In this document: piece by piece, positions 7,296 to 16,765 of the stretch | Numbering within the stretch: the first letter of the stretch is position 1 | Layout: each line of letters starts with the position of its first letter | Origin: Alphaproteobacteria bacterium | GTDB taxonomy: Bacteria > Pseudomonadota > Alphaproteobacteria > Sphingomonadales > JAKSBY01 | Assembly (NCBI GenBank): GCA_021774625.1 | Contig: JAJFIV010000022.1 | Span: forward strand, 1 to 38,928 | Direction of reading: 5' to 3' | DNA length: 38,928 nucleotides | Notes under the pieces: generated by a model | What the model saw: the letters and a program-made list of their open reading frames with translations, nothing else | What the model was told of the DNA's origin: nothing | The model's database searches: none | Made by a program: the position numbers and the translations under genes

Positions 7296-8210
7296 ATGCA
7301 TGACCACCCTTCCCATAGTGATCCGAAAAGCCATGAAAGGCGCACGCTGCTGGCGGCGCTTCTCACCGGCGGCTTTATGCTGGCGGAAGTCGCCGGCGGG
7401 CTGATTGCCGGTTCATTGGCTTTGCTCGCCGATGCCGGCCATATGCTGGGCGATTCAGCGTCGCTGGCGCTCGCCTGGTTCGCCTTTCGCATGGCGCGGC
7501 GCGGGGCGGATATGAAGCGCTCATACGGCTATCACCGGTTCCAGGTGCTGGCCGCTTTCGTCAACGGCCTGACAATGTTTTTCATTGCTTTCTGGATCAT
7601 CGTCGAAGCGGCCGGCCGCCTTTCCAGCCCCGGGGAGATCCTGGCCAAACCGATGCTGATCATAGCCGCGACCGGCCTTTTGGTGAATATTGTGGCTTTT
7701 TCACTTCTCCATTCGGGGGCCAAACACAATATGAACATGCGGGGCGCCCTGCTGCATGTGATGGGCGATCTGCTGGGTTCCGCGGCCGCCATCACGGCCG
7801 CGCTGGTCATTCTTGCGACGGGCTGGATGCCCATTGACCCGCTGCTTTCGGTTTTTGTCGCCGGCCTGATCGGCTGGACCGCCTGGCCGCTGGTGAAGCA
7901 ATCCGGCCACATCCTGCTGGAAGGAACCCCCGAGCATGTGGATCCTGCCGAAGTCCGCAACGCCCTTGAAGCGGCCATTCCCGATGTCGCAGATGTTCAC
8001 CATGTCCATATCTGGTCGCTGACCAGCAATCGCGCCGTTCTCACGCTGCATGCGATTTTAAAAGATGGCGCTGATCAGGGAACGGCCCTTGCGGCGATCC
8101 ATACCACTCTGGCGGAAAAATTCGCCATTTCGCACGCCACCGTGCAAATCGAGCAGGGCGTCTGCCTTGACCATGCCCACCCCCATCCCAACGAGAGCAC
8201 CGTCACGTGA
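7296..8210 (+). CDS. CDF-family metal cation exporter (CzcD/ZitB-like)
   Basis: The protein has 304 residues with six predicted membrane helices between about residues 17 and 200. The transport-site residues are in LLADAGHMLGDSASL (helix II, HxxxD) and LLHVMGDLLGSAAA (helix V, HxxxD), which indicates zinc or a similar divalent ion. The C-terminal cytosolic domain (about 205-295) has the ferredoxin-like pattern DVADVHHVHIWSLTSNRAVL. The N- and C-termini are His-rich (MHDHPSHSD and DHAHPHPNE). The protein exchanges metal for protons across the inner membrane. Its TGA overlaps the GTG of the carbonic anhydrase by four bases, so translation is probably coupled and one transcript carries both. This links metal handling to a zinc enzyme. 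Confidence 0.92.
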   Translation: MHDHPSHSDPKSHERRTLLAALLTGGFMLAEVAGGLIAGSLALLADAGHMLGDSASLALAWFAFRMARRGADMKRSYGYHRFQVLAAFVNGLTMFFIAFWIIVEAAGRLSSPGEILAKPMLIIAATGLLVNIVAFSLLHSGAKHNMNMRGALLHVMGDLLGSAAAITAALVILATGWMPIDPLLSVFVAGLIGWTAWPLVKQSGHILLEGTPEHVDPAEVRNALEAAIPDVADVHHVHIWSLTSNRAVLTLHAILKDGADQGTALAAIHTTLAEKFAISHATVQIEQGVCLDHAHPHPNESTVT

Positions 8211-8845
8211 AGACCATCCGCGATATCGTCAGGGGCTACCGCGCATTTCAGGAAAAATCCGGCGCCGAAGCCCGTCAGCATTTTGAAACACTGGCCCGGG
8301 AAGGCCAGGCGCCAAAATTCATGATCATCGGCTGCTGCGATTCCCGGGTTGAACCCGCCGCTATTTTCGGGGCCAAGCCCGGCGACATGTTTGTTCTTAG
8401 AAATGTCGCCAATCTTGTGCCGCCGCCGGAGAATGAAGGCAAATATCACGGCACCAGCGCCGCTCTGGAATTTGCCGTGTCCGGTCTTGAAGTCAAGCAT
8501 ATCATTGTGCTGGGACACGCCCAGTGCGGCGGCATTCAGGCCTGTCTGCAGGAACGCACCCACGGCCACGCACCCTTCAGTTATATTTCCAACTGGATGT
8601 CGATCCTGAATGATGTGGTCGACAAAGTCCTGGAAAACCATAAAGGCGAGCCCGCCGAAGCCCTGCAGACCCGTCTCGAGAAGGAGGCTATCCTGGCCTC
8701 ACTGGAAAATCTTAGAAACTTTCCCTTTATCGCGGAACGGCTGCAAACCAAAAGCCTGCAAATCCACGGCGCCTATTTCGATATAGCCGAAGCCAAACTT
8801 TACGGCCTTGATCAGGAAAATGGCGAATTCAGGCTGATCGAATAA
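8207..8845 (+). CDS. Beta-class carbonic anhydrase
   Basis: The protein has 212 residues and interconverts CO2 and bicarbonate in the cytoplasm. The zinc ligands are all present: Cys43 in CCDSR with the Asp45-Arg47 dyad, and His104 and Cys107 in GHAQCGG. The segment MFVLRNVANLVPP (about 61-73) is typical of the plant-like subgroup. The start is a GTG overlapping the stop of the exporter gene (GTGA). Bicarbonate made here feeds carbamoyl-phosphate synthesis among other pathways, though carAB lies far away in this window. Confidence 0.93.
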   Translation: MKTIRDIVRGYRAFQEKSGAEARQHFETLAREGQAPKFMIIGCCDSRVEPAAIFGAKPGDMFVLRNVANLVPPPENEGKYHGTSAALEFAVSGLEVKHIIVLGHAQCGGIQACLQERTHGHAPFSYISNWMSILNDVVDKVLENHKGEPAEALQTRLEKEAILASLENLRNFPFIAERLQTKSLQIHGAYFDIAEAKLYGLDQENGEFRLIE

Positions 8846-8915
8846 CCCATGCAGCCCCCTTTATCGGCCCGCCCAGGCCCCCTTGCATCACTATCGATAA
8901 ATATTATCCATAGTA

Positions 8916-8927
8916 TAGAATATTCTA
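8916..8927. repeat. Dispersed palindrome, copy 2 (TAGAATATTCTA)
   Basis: A perfect 12-base palindrome lying between the convergent ends of the carbonic anhydrase and TonB-receptor genes. A promoter role is therefore unlikely for this copy. Confidence 0.6.
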
Positions 8928-8975
8928 ATAGAGAAATTAGGCGGTTAAGATCGGGACCTGTGCAGTTCCGCTTCA

Positions 8976-11252
8976 CTAGAAGGAAACACTCAGGCCGCCG
9001 GTGACGGCAAAGGGTTTGCCGGGACGGGGGCCATAGGGCAGCCTGGCGGCGATATATTCTTTATCGAAAAGATTTTCTATGGTCAGCAACAGCTTGACAT
9101 CCTCAAACAGGAAATAATGCGCGGCAAGATCGAAGATTGCCCGGGCATCGATTTTCTGGAGCTGCGGGATGGGACCCTGACCGGCGAAATTCCGGGTGGC
9201 GTTCACATAATTCATGGAAAGCACAATGCCCCCCTTGTTGTACTCCACCCCGACCGATGTATAAAGCTGATGTTCGGGAATATAGGGCAGTTCGTCACCT
9301 GCCGTCACGTCGCCGAAAAAACCGTCGGAAAAGCTGCTCTTAAACTCGGCGTCGGTATAGGTATAGACAACCTTGACCGGGGCACGGAAACCGTTGCCAA
9401 GGTCGAATTCGCTGCCGGCCGTAAATTCAAGACCGACCACATCCACTTTTCCGCCATTGAACTGATCGCCAATATCCCCGGTGGAACAGCCCCGGGATGC
9501 CGTGCAGGTCCCGACCAGATTGGAATAATCATTATAAAACCCGATGGCTTCCACAAAAAGCGCTTCGTCCTGAAAACGGAACCCGGCCTCGAAATTTACG
9601 CTTTCCTCTTCCTGCGCATCCTGATCGCTGGGACCGGGAGGAGAAAAGCCCTTATGAACCCCGGCAATCAGCTGCAACTGTTCCGTGGCATCGAATGTGA
9701 CGCCAATACCGGGAATAAAGACACTGAGATTATTATTGCGCCGGCCGGTTGGGCCGTCCTCACGGTCCGGATCGGCGGTGGAAAAATCGGTCCGCACCAG
9801 CTTGATCTCCTCAAATCGCACGCCGGGGGTGACGGTCCAGCGTCCGGCCTTAATTTCATCCTGCACAAAGAATGAGAAGGAACGACCGGTGGCCACCCGG
9901 TTTGCCTGACTGCCGACGGGATCGACCGATGTTGGTACCAGCACGCCATTCTCCATCTTGAAATTTTCGCGGTTTTGCAGCCGGTCTTCTTCGTCCTTGT
10001 GATAGCGTCCGCTGATTTCCACTGCATGGGAGACCGCCCCGGTATCAAAACGCAGCCCGACAACGGACTGAACGCCGGCACTGTAATATTCCCGGGCATT
10101 ATGGCGAAGCTGCAGGGCGTCATCAATGCTGTCCGCCTCGCCCCGCAGAATCGCCAGCGCAGCCACATTCAGCGGATCGTCCGGGTCTGCGAAAATAACG
10201 CTGGGGCTGATCCGGCCGCGGCCATCACCCAGATCAAGATCATCCAGTTTGAACCAGTCCCGTTCAAAATTATTGTAATAACCCACCGTGGTAACCTGAA
10301 TCCGGTCGTTCACCTCAATATAATGGGTGCCCTGAATCTGGTAATGTTCGGAATTGAACTCATCGCGCGCGGATGCCGCATAGCGCCGGTTGGGATTTAC
10401 GGCAAAATCCTCGTCGGTGATGCCGAGATAGGTTTCATTGGAAAGCTGGTCATAATAGGCCCCCTTGATCTCGAAGGACTGATAGATTTCAGCGCTGTCC
10501 GGCGTATGAAAGCGGATTTTCGCCACATAATCCTCGATATCGAAGCCGGTGTCGCCGCCATCGGGCAGGTCCTTGAAACCGTTATTGTCGGCCCGGAAAA
10601 TTTCGACCAGGCCATCAACATATTCGCCTGACCCGCCGCCATAAGCGTGAATTTCCTTAAGGCCGAAACTGCCGACCCTGGCCAGAATGCGGCCGCTCAG
10701 CTCTTCCGGTATCGGTGTGGAGACCAGATTGATCGCGCCGCCCGTGGTGCGGGGGCCGAATTTGATGGCGCTGGATCCCTTGCGGACTTCGACGGCGGAA
10801 AGCCGCGCCGCAGTCGGGAAATAATAGGCCGCCGGCGCCGCATAGGGGGCGGGAGCGATCAGAATGCCATCTTCCAGCAGGGTGATCTGGGATGACCGGT
10901 CGGTGCCGGTCCCCCGTAAACCGATATTGGGCCTGAGACCAAAGCCATCCTCCTCCTGAATATTAACCCCGGGCGCCTGGCGCAGAATCCGGTTGATATC
11001 GTCATATTCAAATGTTTCAATCTCTTCCTTGCCGATATAGGTGGCGGAGCCGGCCAATTTACGGGCCTTGTCCCGGCTGCCGATCACGCTGATATAATCA
11101 ATTGGGTCCGAGGCGGCGGCGATCATAACGCGCTTGCCCGCATCGAAATCCGCGCCGTTGTTTTGCGCGGCAACCTCGCCTGTGCCCGGCAGCAAAGCCG
11201 CAAAAGCAACGCTACAAAGAAAAAATGCGCGTATCTTCTTGTTTTTGGTCAT
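8976..11252 (-). CDS. TonB-dependent outer-membrane receptor, FecA-like
   Basis: The protein has 758 residues. A signal peptide ends at about residue 29 (GTGEVAAQ). A short stretch DPIDYISVIGS may be the TonB box. The plug (about 60-180) has QAPGVNIQEEDGFGLRPNIG, then LRGTGTDRSSQITLLEDGIL and the strand EVRKGSSAIKFGPRTTGGAI. The 22-strand barrel follows and ends in GGLSVSF with the usual terminal Phe. The closest named relatives by pattern are ferric citrate and other siderophore receptors; the ligand is not determinable. No inner-membrane transporter or sigma/anti-sigma pair is adjacent. A Fur-like site lies just upstream, in keeping with iron control. Confidence 0.88.
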   Translation of the reverse strand: MTKNKKIRAFFLCSVAFAALLPGTGEVAAQNNGADFDAGKRVMIAAASDPIDYISVIGSRDKARKLAGSATYIGKEEIETFEYDDINRILRQAPGVNIQEEDGFGLRPNIGLRGTGTDRSSQITLLEDGILIAPAPYAAPAAYYFPTAARLSAVEVRKGSSAIKFGPRTTGGAINLVSTPIPEELSGRILARVGSFGLKEIHAYGGGSGEYVDGLVEIFRADNNGFKDLPDGGDTGFDIEDYVAKIRFHTPDSAEIYQSFEIKGAYYDQLSNETYLGITDEDFAVNPNRRYAASARDEFNSEHYQIQGTHYIEVNDRIQVTTVGYYNNFERDWFKLDDLDLGDGRGRISPSVIFADPDDPLNVAALAILRGEADSIDDALQLRHNAREYYSAGVQSVVGLRFDTGAVSHAVEISGRYHKDEEDRLQNRENFKMENGVLVPTSVDPVGSQANRVATGRSFSFFVQDEIKAGRWTVTPGVRFEEIKLVRTDFSTADPDREDGPTGRRNNNLSVFIPGIGVTFDATEQLQLIAGVHKGFSPPGPSDQDAQEEESVNFEAGFRFQDEALFVEAIGFYNDYSNLVGTCTASRGCSTGDIGDQFNGGKVDVVGLEFTAGSEFDLGNGFRAPVKVVYTYTDAEFKSSFSDGFFGDVTAGDELPYIPEHQLYTSVGVEYNKGGIVLSMNYVNATRNFAGQGPIPQLQKIDARAIFDLAAHYFLFEDVKLLLTIENLFDKEYIAARLPYGPRPGKPFAVTGGLSVSF

Positions 11253-11277
11253 ATTTCCGTTTATCCCACCATCTGCT

Positions 11278-11296
11278 AAGATTGAAAATCATTCTT
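11278..11296 (-). promoter_or_regulatory. Candidate Fur box before the TonB receptor
   Basis: AAGATTGAAAATCATTCTT agrees with the classical 19-base Fur box at about 13 positions, including the whole AATCATT half. It ends 26 bases before the receptor start codon, a normal place for an iron repressor. A second, weaker stretch ending TCATTCTTA lies near 11340-11357. Other alphaproteobacterial iron regulators (Irr, RirA) use different sites. Confidence 0.45.
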
Positions 11297-11469
11297 AATT
11301 GCGGAATTAGCAGAAGCGGTGGACAGCGGCAAGCGAAAATTGCGACTCATTCTTAAAAACATGAAGCCTGCGTCACTTTGCCCGGATAAGACTGTGGCAG
11401 CACGCGCTGTTTCCTGAATACGAAGGGCTCCCGGTGTTTAGGTGTTCAGGGCCAGGACGCGGCAATATA

Positions 11470-12177
11470 TTATTTCTGGAAGCGGATGGTCACGCGGCGG
11501 TTCTGGCGGCCTTTATTTTCGATTTTTGCCACATAGACGGCGCCGATTTCGCCGGTTGATTTGAGATGGGTGCCGCCGCAGGGTTGCAGATCAACCCCTG
11601 CGATATCAAGCAGCCTTACCTTTCCATAGCCAACAGGCGGGGCAACGGACATCGTGCGCACCAGGTCCGGCGTGGCGGCCAGTTCCTCATCACTGATCCA
11701 GCGGGTGCGGACCGGATGATCCCCCGCCACAATCGCCGTCAGTTTTTCCGTCAGTTCGTCTTTGGTGAAGGTGACTTCGGGCAGGTTGAAATCAAGACGG
11801 CTTTTTTCCGCACCGACCTGCCCGCCGGTGACTTCCGCCTCGATCAGCGAACAAAGCACATGCAAACAGGTATGCATGCGCATATGGTTGTAGCGCCGGT
11901 CCCAGTCGATTTCCGCCGTGACCTTATCCCCCGGCGCCGGCAGGTCGCTCCCCGCCGCCGGAATATGGATCACATCATCGAGATCACGGCCCTTCCGCGC
12001 CTCGGCAATTCTGATTTCCCGGCCATCGGCAAGGCGCAACGCACCGCTATCCCCCGGCTGCCCGCCGCCGGTTGGATAGAACACCGTCTGATCAAGGCGG
12101 ATCACGTCATCCTCAACGGAGGTCACCACCGCCTCGCAGGATTTCACATAAGCATTATCCCGAAAAAGCATTTTCAT
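11470..12177 (-). CDS. AlaX-type alanyl-tRNA editing protein
   Basis: The protein has 235 residues. It is the free-standing editing domain related to alanyl-tRNA synthetase, which hydrolyses mischarged Ser- or Gly-tRNA(Ala). The zinc site is complete: His102 and His106 in MHTCLHVL (HxxxH), and Cys200 and His204 in CGGTH. The N-terminal FYPTGGGQPGDSG motif (about 33-45) marks the AlaX-M type with the glycine-rich motif. AGGAGG nine bases before the ATG at 12177 supports this start over the Met two codons later. It lies 52 bases downstream of the sugar-dehydrogenase gene on the same strand and could be cotranscribed, though no functional link is evident. Confidence 0.92.
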   Translation of the reverse strand: MKMLFRDNAYVKSCEAVVTSVEDDVIRLDQTVFYPTGGGQPGDSGALRLADGREIRIAEARKGRDLDDVIHIPAAGSDLPAPGDKVTAEIDWDRRYNHMRMHTCLHVLCSLIEAEVTGGQVGAEKSRLDFNLPEVTFTKDELTEKLTAIVAGDHPVRTRWISDEELAATPDLVRTMSVAPPVGYGKVRLLDIAGVDLQPCGGTHLKSTGEIGAVYVAKIENKGRQNRRVTIRFQK

Positions 12178-12228
12178 CTAAGAAATCCTCCTTATGGGGA
12201 CGATCAATGCCATCTTCCCTGTTCGCAC

Positions 12229-14346
12229 CTAAAAATGGCCGTGAACGCCGGACTCTTCCTCTTCCAGGGCGCGGATATATTTGACCAGAAGATCAACCTC
12301 CTCTTCCGATAAGACGCCATCCCAGGGCGGCATCATGAAATTGAGGCCCATTTCCTCTCCCCCTTTCAGAATCACATCCTGCAGGAAGGCATCCGAGCGT
12401 GATTCCTGGTAGGCGGCGGACGTGAAATCCGGCATCGGACCCTCGAGTTCCAGGTCCGGCACATCGGGGCCATCGCCCTTGCCGCCCGGACCATGGCAGC
12501 GCCCGCAATTGGCGGTAAAAATTTCCCGGGTCTCGGCGCTGGAAATCAGGGCTTCATCGGCCCGTTTCCGGTTTTTTTCCGCCCGGGCCTCATCGCTGCC
12601 GCTTTCCACCAGCCGCACCACCCGCCCGGTTGCCGCCTGAGACCGGCCCAATTCAGTGACGAGAATTTCACCGTCCGGCAATTCAACCACAGAAGTTACG
12701 CCGCGCTGGGCAAACTGCTCGCCTTTTGCGATCAGGTCAACGGTATCGACTTCACGGCCGTCCGCCGGCATGGAGAAAATCTTGGCGCTGTAATTGTCGG
12801 CGAAAATATAGCGGCCTTTCAGTGCCGGGAACCGGTCGCCGCGATAGGCAATGCCGCCAATCACCGCGCGGTCAAAGGCAGTATGCTGATAGGTATAAAG
12901 CGGGCCATATTCTGTTCCCGGCTCGGTTTCGGGGCGGCTGCGGCCGCCGGCTTCCCGGCCTTCAAAATACGGGAACTGGTAGTGGCCGCCCTTCCTGATC
13001 AGATTAACCTCCTCCCAAACCGTGGACCCCACTTCACCCGCCCACAGATTGCCGTTCATTGGATCGAAGGAAATCCGGAAGGGGTTGCGAAGGCCCAGCG
13101 CCCAATATTCCTCCAGCACAGCCGGTTCGCCGATAAACGGATTATCGTTGGGGATAAAATAATTGCGCGTCGTACCGTTTTGCGGCCCGGTCCGGATGGG
13201 ATGGCTGATGTCACCCCCCTCTTGGTCCACATCGATGCGCAGTATGCCGCCCCTGAGGGTGGCGTTATAGGCGGACAGCCCCGGCATTCGAATGCCTTCA
13301 CCCAATGCCACATACAAAAAGCCGTCCGGCCCGAACTCCAGCGAGCCGCCATTATGAAAACCGTCAGGATTGCGGTTTAGAATGATCAGCGGCTGTTCAC
13401 TGGCCGAAATCGCCGCAAGGGAGCCCGCGCGAAGGTCAAACCGGGAAATGCGGTTGACCTGCTTATTGTCCCTGACATCGGTGTAATAAACATAAACATA
13501 ACCGCGATTTTCCGATTGCGGATTGCCATAATCCGGATGCAGGGCAAAGCCAAGCGTGCCGTTTTCCGTCTCCACGGAACCGACCTTGTCGCGGATATCC
13601 AGCAGCACAACCGGGTCCGTTCCGCCCGGATAAGGCACCGCCAGAAGACGGCCATGGCGCTCCAGAACATAAAGACGGCCCGGATCGCCCTCCGGCAATC
13701 TCACCAATAGCGGCTGCAAAAAAGTCAGATCACCGAAGGCATTGACCAGACTGTAATCATAGTCCTGTCCTGCATCGTCAAAGGCAATCCGGATCTGGGT
13801 GATGACATTGGCGACATCCCGGCTTTTGATAAAGGCCGCCGCCAGAATGCCCGGCGTCAAAGCGAACAATATGATCAGAATACCGGCAACCGAACCGAGG
13901 CGCCCCACCAGTGATTTGCCGAAGGCGCCGAACGCGCCGCCGGCCCGCCTCATGGCTGCGGCGAGATGAATGACAATAAACAGCAGACCGCTGAACAGCC
14001 CTATGGAGAGGATCAGATTGGGGTCAAAGGGCACATTGGCCGTGATGAAGATGGCCAAAAGCGAAAGTGTGTAAGCGGCGATCAGGGCAAAAAATTCATC
14101 AACGGACCGTTTGGCGCCGGAAGGCCGCCAGGCCCCCCGCCGCCAGGACATCAGTAGGAAAACTAGCCCATGAATGACAATAAAATACCAGGTCATTTTC
14201 ATCAGATCGTGCGCGGAATAATCGGCGGACGGCAGCGACACGATGAAACGCGGAATGATATTGATCCGCCCGTTGATGACATGCGCCAGACCAATGGCGG
14301 CAATGACGATCAACAGTTCGAACAACAAAATGGCCAGTCGCCGCAT
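12229..14346 (-). CDS. Membrane-anchored PQQ-type sugar dehydrogenase fused to cytochrome c
   Basis: The protein has 705 residues. The start at 14346 is chosen because AAAGGA lies 6 bases before it; the upstream in-frame ATG (14394) adds a charged leader. Residues about 1-175 contain five hydrophobic helices. Residues about 195-560 form a glucose/sorbosone-dehydrogenase propeller, with GRLYVLERHGRLLAVPYPGG, then FHNGGSLEFGPDGFLYVALG and EEYWALGLRNPFRISFDP. The C-terminal cytochrome c domain has the heme site CGRCH (residues 614-618) and a Met ligand in FMMPPWDG. The enzyme probably oxidises a sugar or alcohol in the periplasm and passes electrons through its own heme to the respiratory chain. 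Substrate and cofactor (PQQ) are inferred from the fold. The five-helix front end is unusual. Confidence 0.82.
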   Translation of the reverse strand: MRRLAILLFELLIVIAAIGLAHVINGRINIIPRFIVSLPSADYSAHDLMKMTWYFIVIHGLVFLLMSWRRGAWRPSGAKRSVDEFFALIAAYTLSLLAIFITANVPFDPNLILSIGLFSGLLFIVIHLAAAMRRAGGAFGAFGKSLVGRLGSVAGILIILFALTPGILAAAFIKSRDVANVITQIRIAFDDAGQDYDYSLVNAFGDLTFLQPLLVRLPEGDPGRLYVLERHGRLLAVPYPGGTDPVVLLDIRDKVGSVETENGTLGFALHPDYGNPQSENRGYVYVYYTDVRDNKQVNRISRFDLRAGSLAAISASEQPLIILNRNPDGFHNGGSLEFGPDGFLYVALGEGIRMPGLSAYNATLRGGILRIDVDQEGGDISHPIRTGPQNGTTRNYFIPNDNPFIGEPAVLEEYWALGLRNPFRISFDPMNGNLWAGEVGSTVWEEVNLIRKGGHYQFPYFEGREAGGRSRPETEPGTEYGPLYTYQHTAFDRAVIGGIAYRGDRFPALKGRYIFADNYSAKIFSMPADGREVDTVDLIAKGEQFAQRGVTSVVELPDGEILVTELGRSQAATGRVVRLVESGSDEARAEKNRKRADEALISSAETREIFTANCGRCHGPGGKGDGPDVPDLELEGPMPDFTSAAYQESRSDAFLQDVILKGGEEMGLNFMMPPWDGVLSEEEVDLLVKYIRALEEEESGVHGHF

Positions 14347-14458
14347 ACTATATCCTTTGCCCTGCTTTTTTTCTGCGGATGGCGACCCTAACATGCGGAT
14401 ATCAGGGTGACAATCCGGTTAACCCATCGCTGCATTGACTTCAAAAAAGGGTCGTGTA

Positions 14459-16390
14459 ATGTCGCGTCAGCCCGACAGCACCAAACGGAATTTCCCGATG
14501 CGATATTCGATATCTGCCGCGTTTCTGGCTGCACTGGCGGTCGCTGTCACGCCTGACCAAAGCCGCGCCCAGCCAGCAGCGGACGTGATCGAAGTCACCG
14601 GCACCATTATCCCGAGTTCAAATGCAGCCGGCAGCCAGCCCGGCGCCAGCCTTTCGCAGCAGGAAATCGAGCTCACGGCCGCCTCGACGGTTACGGACCT
14701 GCTCAGGATCGTCCCGGGGCTGCATATCACGCAGCAGGGCGGCGAAGGCGGGCTGACTTTTATTTCCATTCGCGGCGGCGACCCGAATTTCACGGTCATT
14801 CTGATTGATGGCGTTAAAGTCAATGATCCGACCAACAGCCGCGGGGGCGCTTTTGATCTGTCCGCTCTTGATCCTGCCATCATTGAACGGATCGATATCT
14901 TTTACGGCAGTTATTCCCCCGTGCTGGGATCCGATGCGTTGAGCGGCCTGATCAGCTTCACAACCAAACGGGCGGGCGATAATCTGAAAACAAACGTCAC
15001 CGCCGAAGGCGGATCCGATGATGCCTGGGCGGCGTCCGGTCATATATCAGGCCGGCTGGGAGAAGCCGCCGAGGCCGCGCTTTCCGCCTCCATCCGCGAC
15101 GGCGGCGATGCGGTGGCGGGCGATTCCCTCCGCCGGAAACAGCTGAATGCCCGCCTGCGTTCCCCTCAGGGCGCGCCCATTGACTGGTCTTTTTCCTTTC
15201 TGTTTGCCGACGGTTCCGCCACCGCCTTTCCCGAAGACAGCGGCGGCGACCGGCTGGCGGTGATCCGTCAACCCGATGAGCGGGAATTTGAACAGATGAA
15301 CATCGGTGGCACCGCGGGGTGGCAGGCCTCCTCTGTCTGGAATGTCAAACTCGCATCCTCCTGGGCCCGGCATGAGGAAAACACGGACAGCCCCGGAATC
15401 GCCCCGGGCGTTTTTCAGCCGGTCCCGGCGACCCTGTCCGACAGTATTTTCGAACGGTTTGATCTGTCCCTCACCAACACAGCGCGTGTGACCAGCCGTC
15501 TGGATGTCGGGTTTGGCGGCAGCTATGCGCACGAAAAGGGGCGGACCGACAGCATCATCGATTTCGGCTTTCCAATCCCGGCCCCCTTTGCGCTTGAGCG
15601 GGATATCTGGTCCGCCTTCGGGGAAGTTTCCTGGACGATTACCGCCAATCTCGGCCTGACCGCCGGCGTCCGCCATGACGATGCCGGCGCCATTGATGCC
15701 ACCACCACCCGTTTTGCCGCCGATTATCAAATGCCGGAGACCGGCACGGCCTTTTTCTTCCAGTTCGGCGAGGGTTTCAAACTGCCGAGCTTTTTTGCCC
15801 TCGGTCAGCCTTTTGTCGGCAATCCCATGCTCCGGTCCGAACGCAGCACCAATTATGATTTTACTGTGGAACAGGCCTTTCTCGAAGAAAAGCTGCGCTT
15901 AACCGGGTCTATCTTCCGTAACAAATTTCGCAATCTGGTTGATTTTGATCCCGGGCTGTTTCTGCTGGTCAACCGGTCCCGGGTCATCGCCCGGGGTGGC
16001 GAGTTTCAAGCCGATGTCACCCTGACGCCGCAGATCACTGTGAACGGCGAAATCAGCTATACCGACACGGATACGGATGAAGCCGGCGTCAATCTCCGCC
16101 GGCGGCCCAAATGGCGCGGCGGCGGTCGCGTGGCCTACAGCCCCACCAAGACGCTCCGCGCCTCCTTCATCGGCCTTCTGGTCGGCCGGTTCAAGGACAG
16201 TTCCATCCCCACCGGCAATGTTCGGATGCCGGGTTATGAGCGGTTCGATATCAGCGCCGAATGGTCGCCGCTGGCCCATATCACGATCCGTGCCGCCCTC
16301 ACCAATATTTTCAATGCGGGATTCGAGGAAACCGTGGGCTTTTCCAGTCCCGGGCGGCAGGCGCGGCTGATCCTGACCGCGCGCTATTGA
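14459..16390 (+). CDS. TonB-dependent receptor, BtuB-like
   Basis: The protein has 643 residues from the ATG at 14459, which has AAGGG about seven bases before it; an in-frame TTG at 14435 is less likely. The signal peptide (about residues 15-38, ending SRAQ) is followed by DVIEVTGT, a likely TonB box. The plug holds VTDLLRIVPGLHITQQGGEG, then FTVILIDGVKVNDPTNSRGG and ERIDIFYGSYSPVLGSDALS, a pattern typical of BtuB/vitamin-B12-like and related receptors. The barrel ends in RQARLILTARY with a terminal aromatic residue. No cobalamin riboswitch is seen in the short upstream gap, so B12 is not supported as the ligand. It is divergent from the sugar-dehydrogenase gene. Confidence 0.85.
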   Translation: MSRQPDSTKRNFPMRYSISAAFLAALAVAVTPDQSRAQPAADVIEVTGTIIPSSNAAGSQPGASLSQQEIELTAASTVTDLLRIVPGLHITQQGGEGGLTFISIRGGDPNFTVILIDGVKVNDPTNSRGGAFDLSALDPAIIERIDIFYGSYSPVLGSDALSGLISFTTKRAGDNLKTNVTAEGGSDDAWAASGHISGRLGEAAEAALSASIRDGGDAVAGDSLRRKQLNARLRSPQGAPIDWSFSFLFADGSATAFPEDSGGDRLAVIRQPDEREFEQMNIGGTAGWQASSVWNVKLASSWARHEENTDSPGIAPGVFQPVPATLSDSIFERFDLSLTNTARVTSRLDVGFGGSYAHEKGRTDSIIDFGFPIPAPFALERDIWSAFGEVSWTITANLGLTAGVRHDDAGAIDATTTRFAADYQMPETGTAFFFQFGEGFKLPSFFALGQPFVGNPMLRSERSTNYDFTVEQAFLEEKLRLTGSIFRNKFRNLVDFDPGLFLLVNRSRVIARGGEFQADVTLTPQITVNGEISYTDTDTDEAGVNLRRRPKWRGGGRVAYSPTKTLRASFIGLLVGRFKDSSIPTGNVRMPGYERFDISAEWSPLAHITIRAALTNIFNAGFEETVGFSSPGRQARLILTARY

Positions 16391-16511
16391 GAACCGATTG
16401 ACACGGACCGGAACAGCCACCATATGCTGCAAGCCGGCTATGTGAAATTTGCGCTGGACCTTACGGGCGGAGCGAGGGATAATGGCGGACAAGAATTCAA
16501 GGGGCTGTTTG

Positions 16512-16748
16512 ATGCCGATGAACGCCACAGATATTGAAGACCTGATCCGCGAAGGCCTGCCCGGGGCCGAGGTGGATATCCGCGACCTTCGCGGCGACGG
16601 CGACCATTACGCCGCCCATGTGATTTACAGCGGTTTCAAGGGCCTGCCCCGGGTGAAACAGCACCAGATGGTGTATGAGGCCCTGAAAGGCCGGATGGGC
16701 GGCGAACTGCACGCACTCGCCCTGCAAACCTCCGTGCCACAGGAATAG
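16512..16748 (+). CDS. BolA-family protein
   Basis: The protein has 78 residues from the ATG at 16512, preceded by AAGGGG. Longer frames from 16449 lack a ribosome site. It has the BolA alpha/beta fold pattern: a DIEDLIREGLPGAEVDI helix and strand, the DGDHYAAHVIYSGFKG core, and VKQHQMVYEALKG carrying the conserved His. BolA proteins bind [2Fe-2S] clusters together with monothiol glutaredoxins and act in iron sensing or cluster delivery. The glutaredoxin follows immediately, which strongly supports this pairing. This short form is closer to BolA2/IbaG types than to classical E. coli BolA. Confidence 0.9.
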   Translation: MPMNATDIEDLIREGLPGAEVDIRDLRGDGDHYAAHVIYSGFKGLPRVKQHQMVYEALKGRMGGELHALALQTSVPQE

Positions 16749-16765
16749 TGAACAACAGGAATATC

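Noticed and set aside
12493-13380. Long plus-strand open frame opposite the sugar-dehydrogenase gene
   Set aside because: It is antisense to a well-supported domain protein, has no recognisable motif, and its composition is typical of an antisense frame in GC-rich DNA.
14347-14458. Cobalamin riboswitch before the BtuB-like receptor
   Set aside because: The gap of about 110 bases is too short, and no B12-box-like conserved core is visible.
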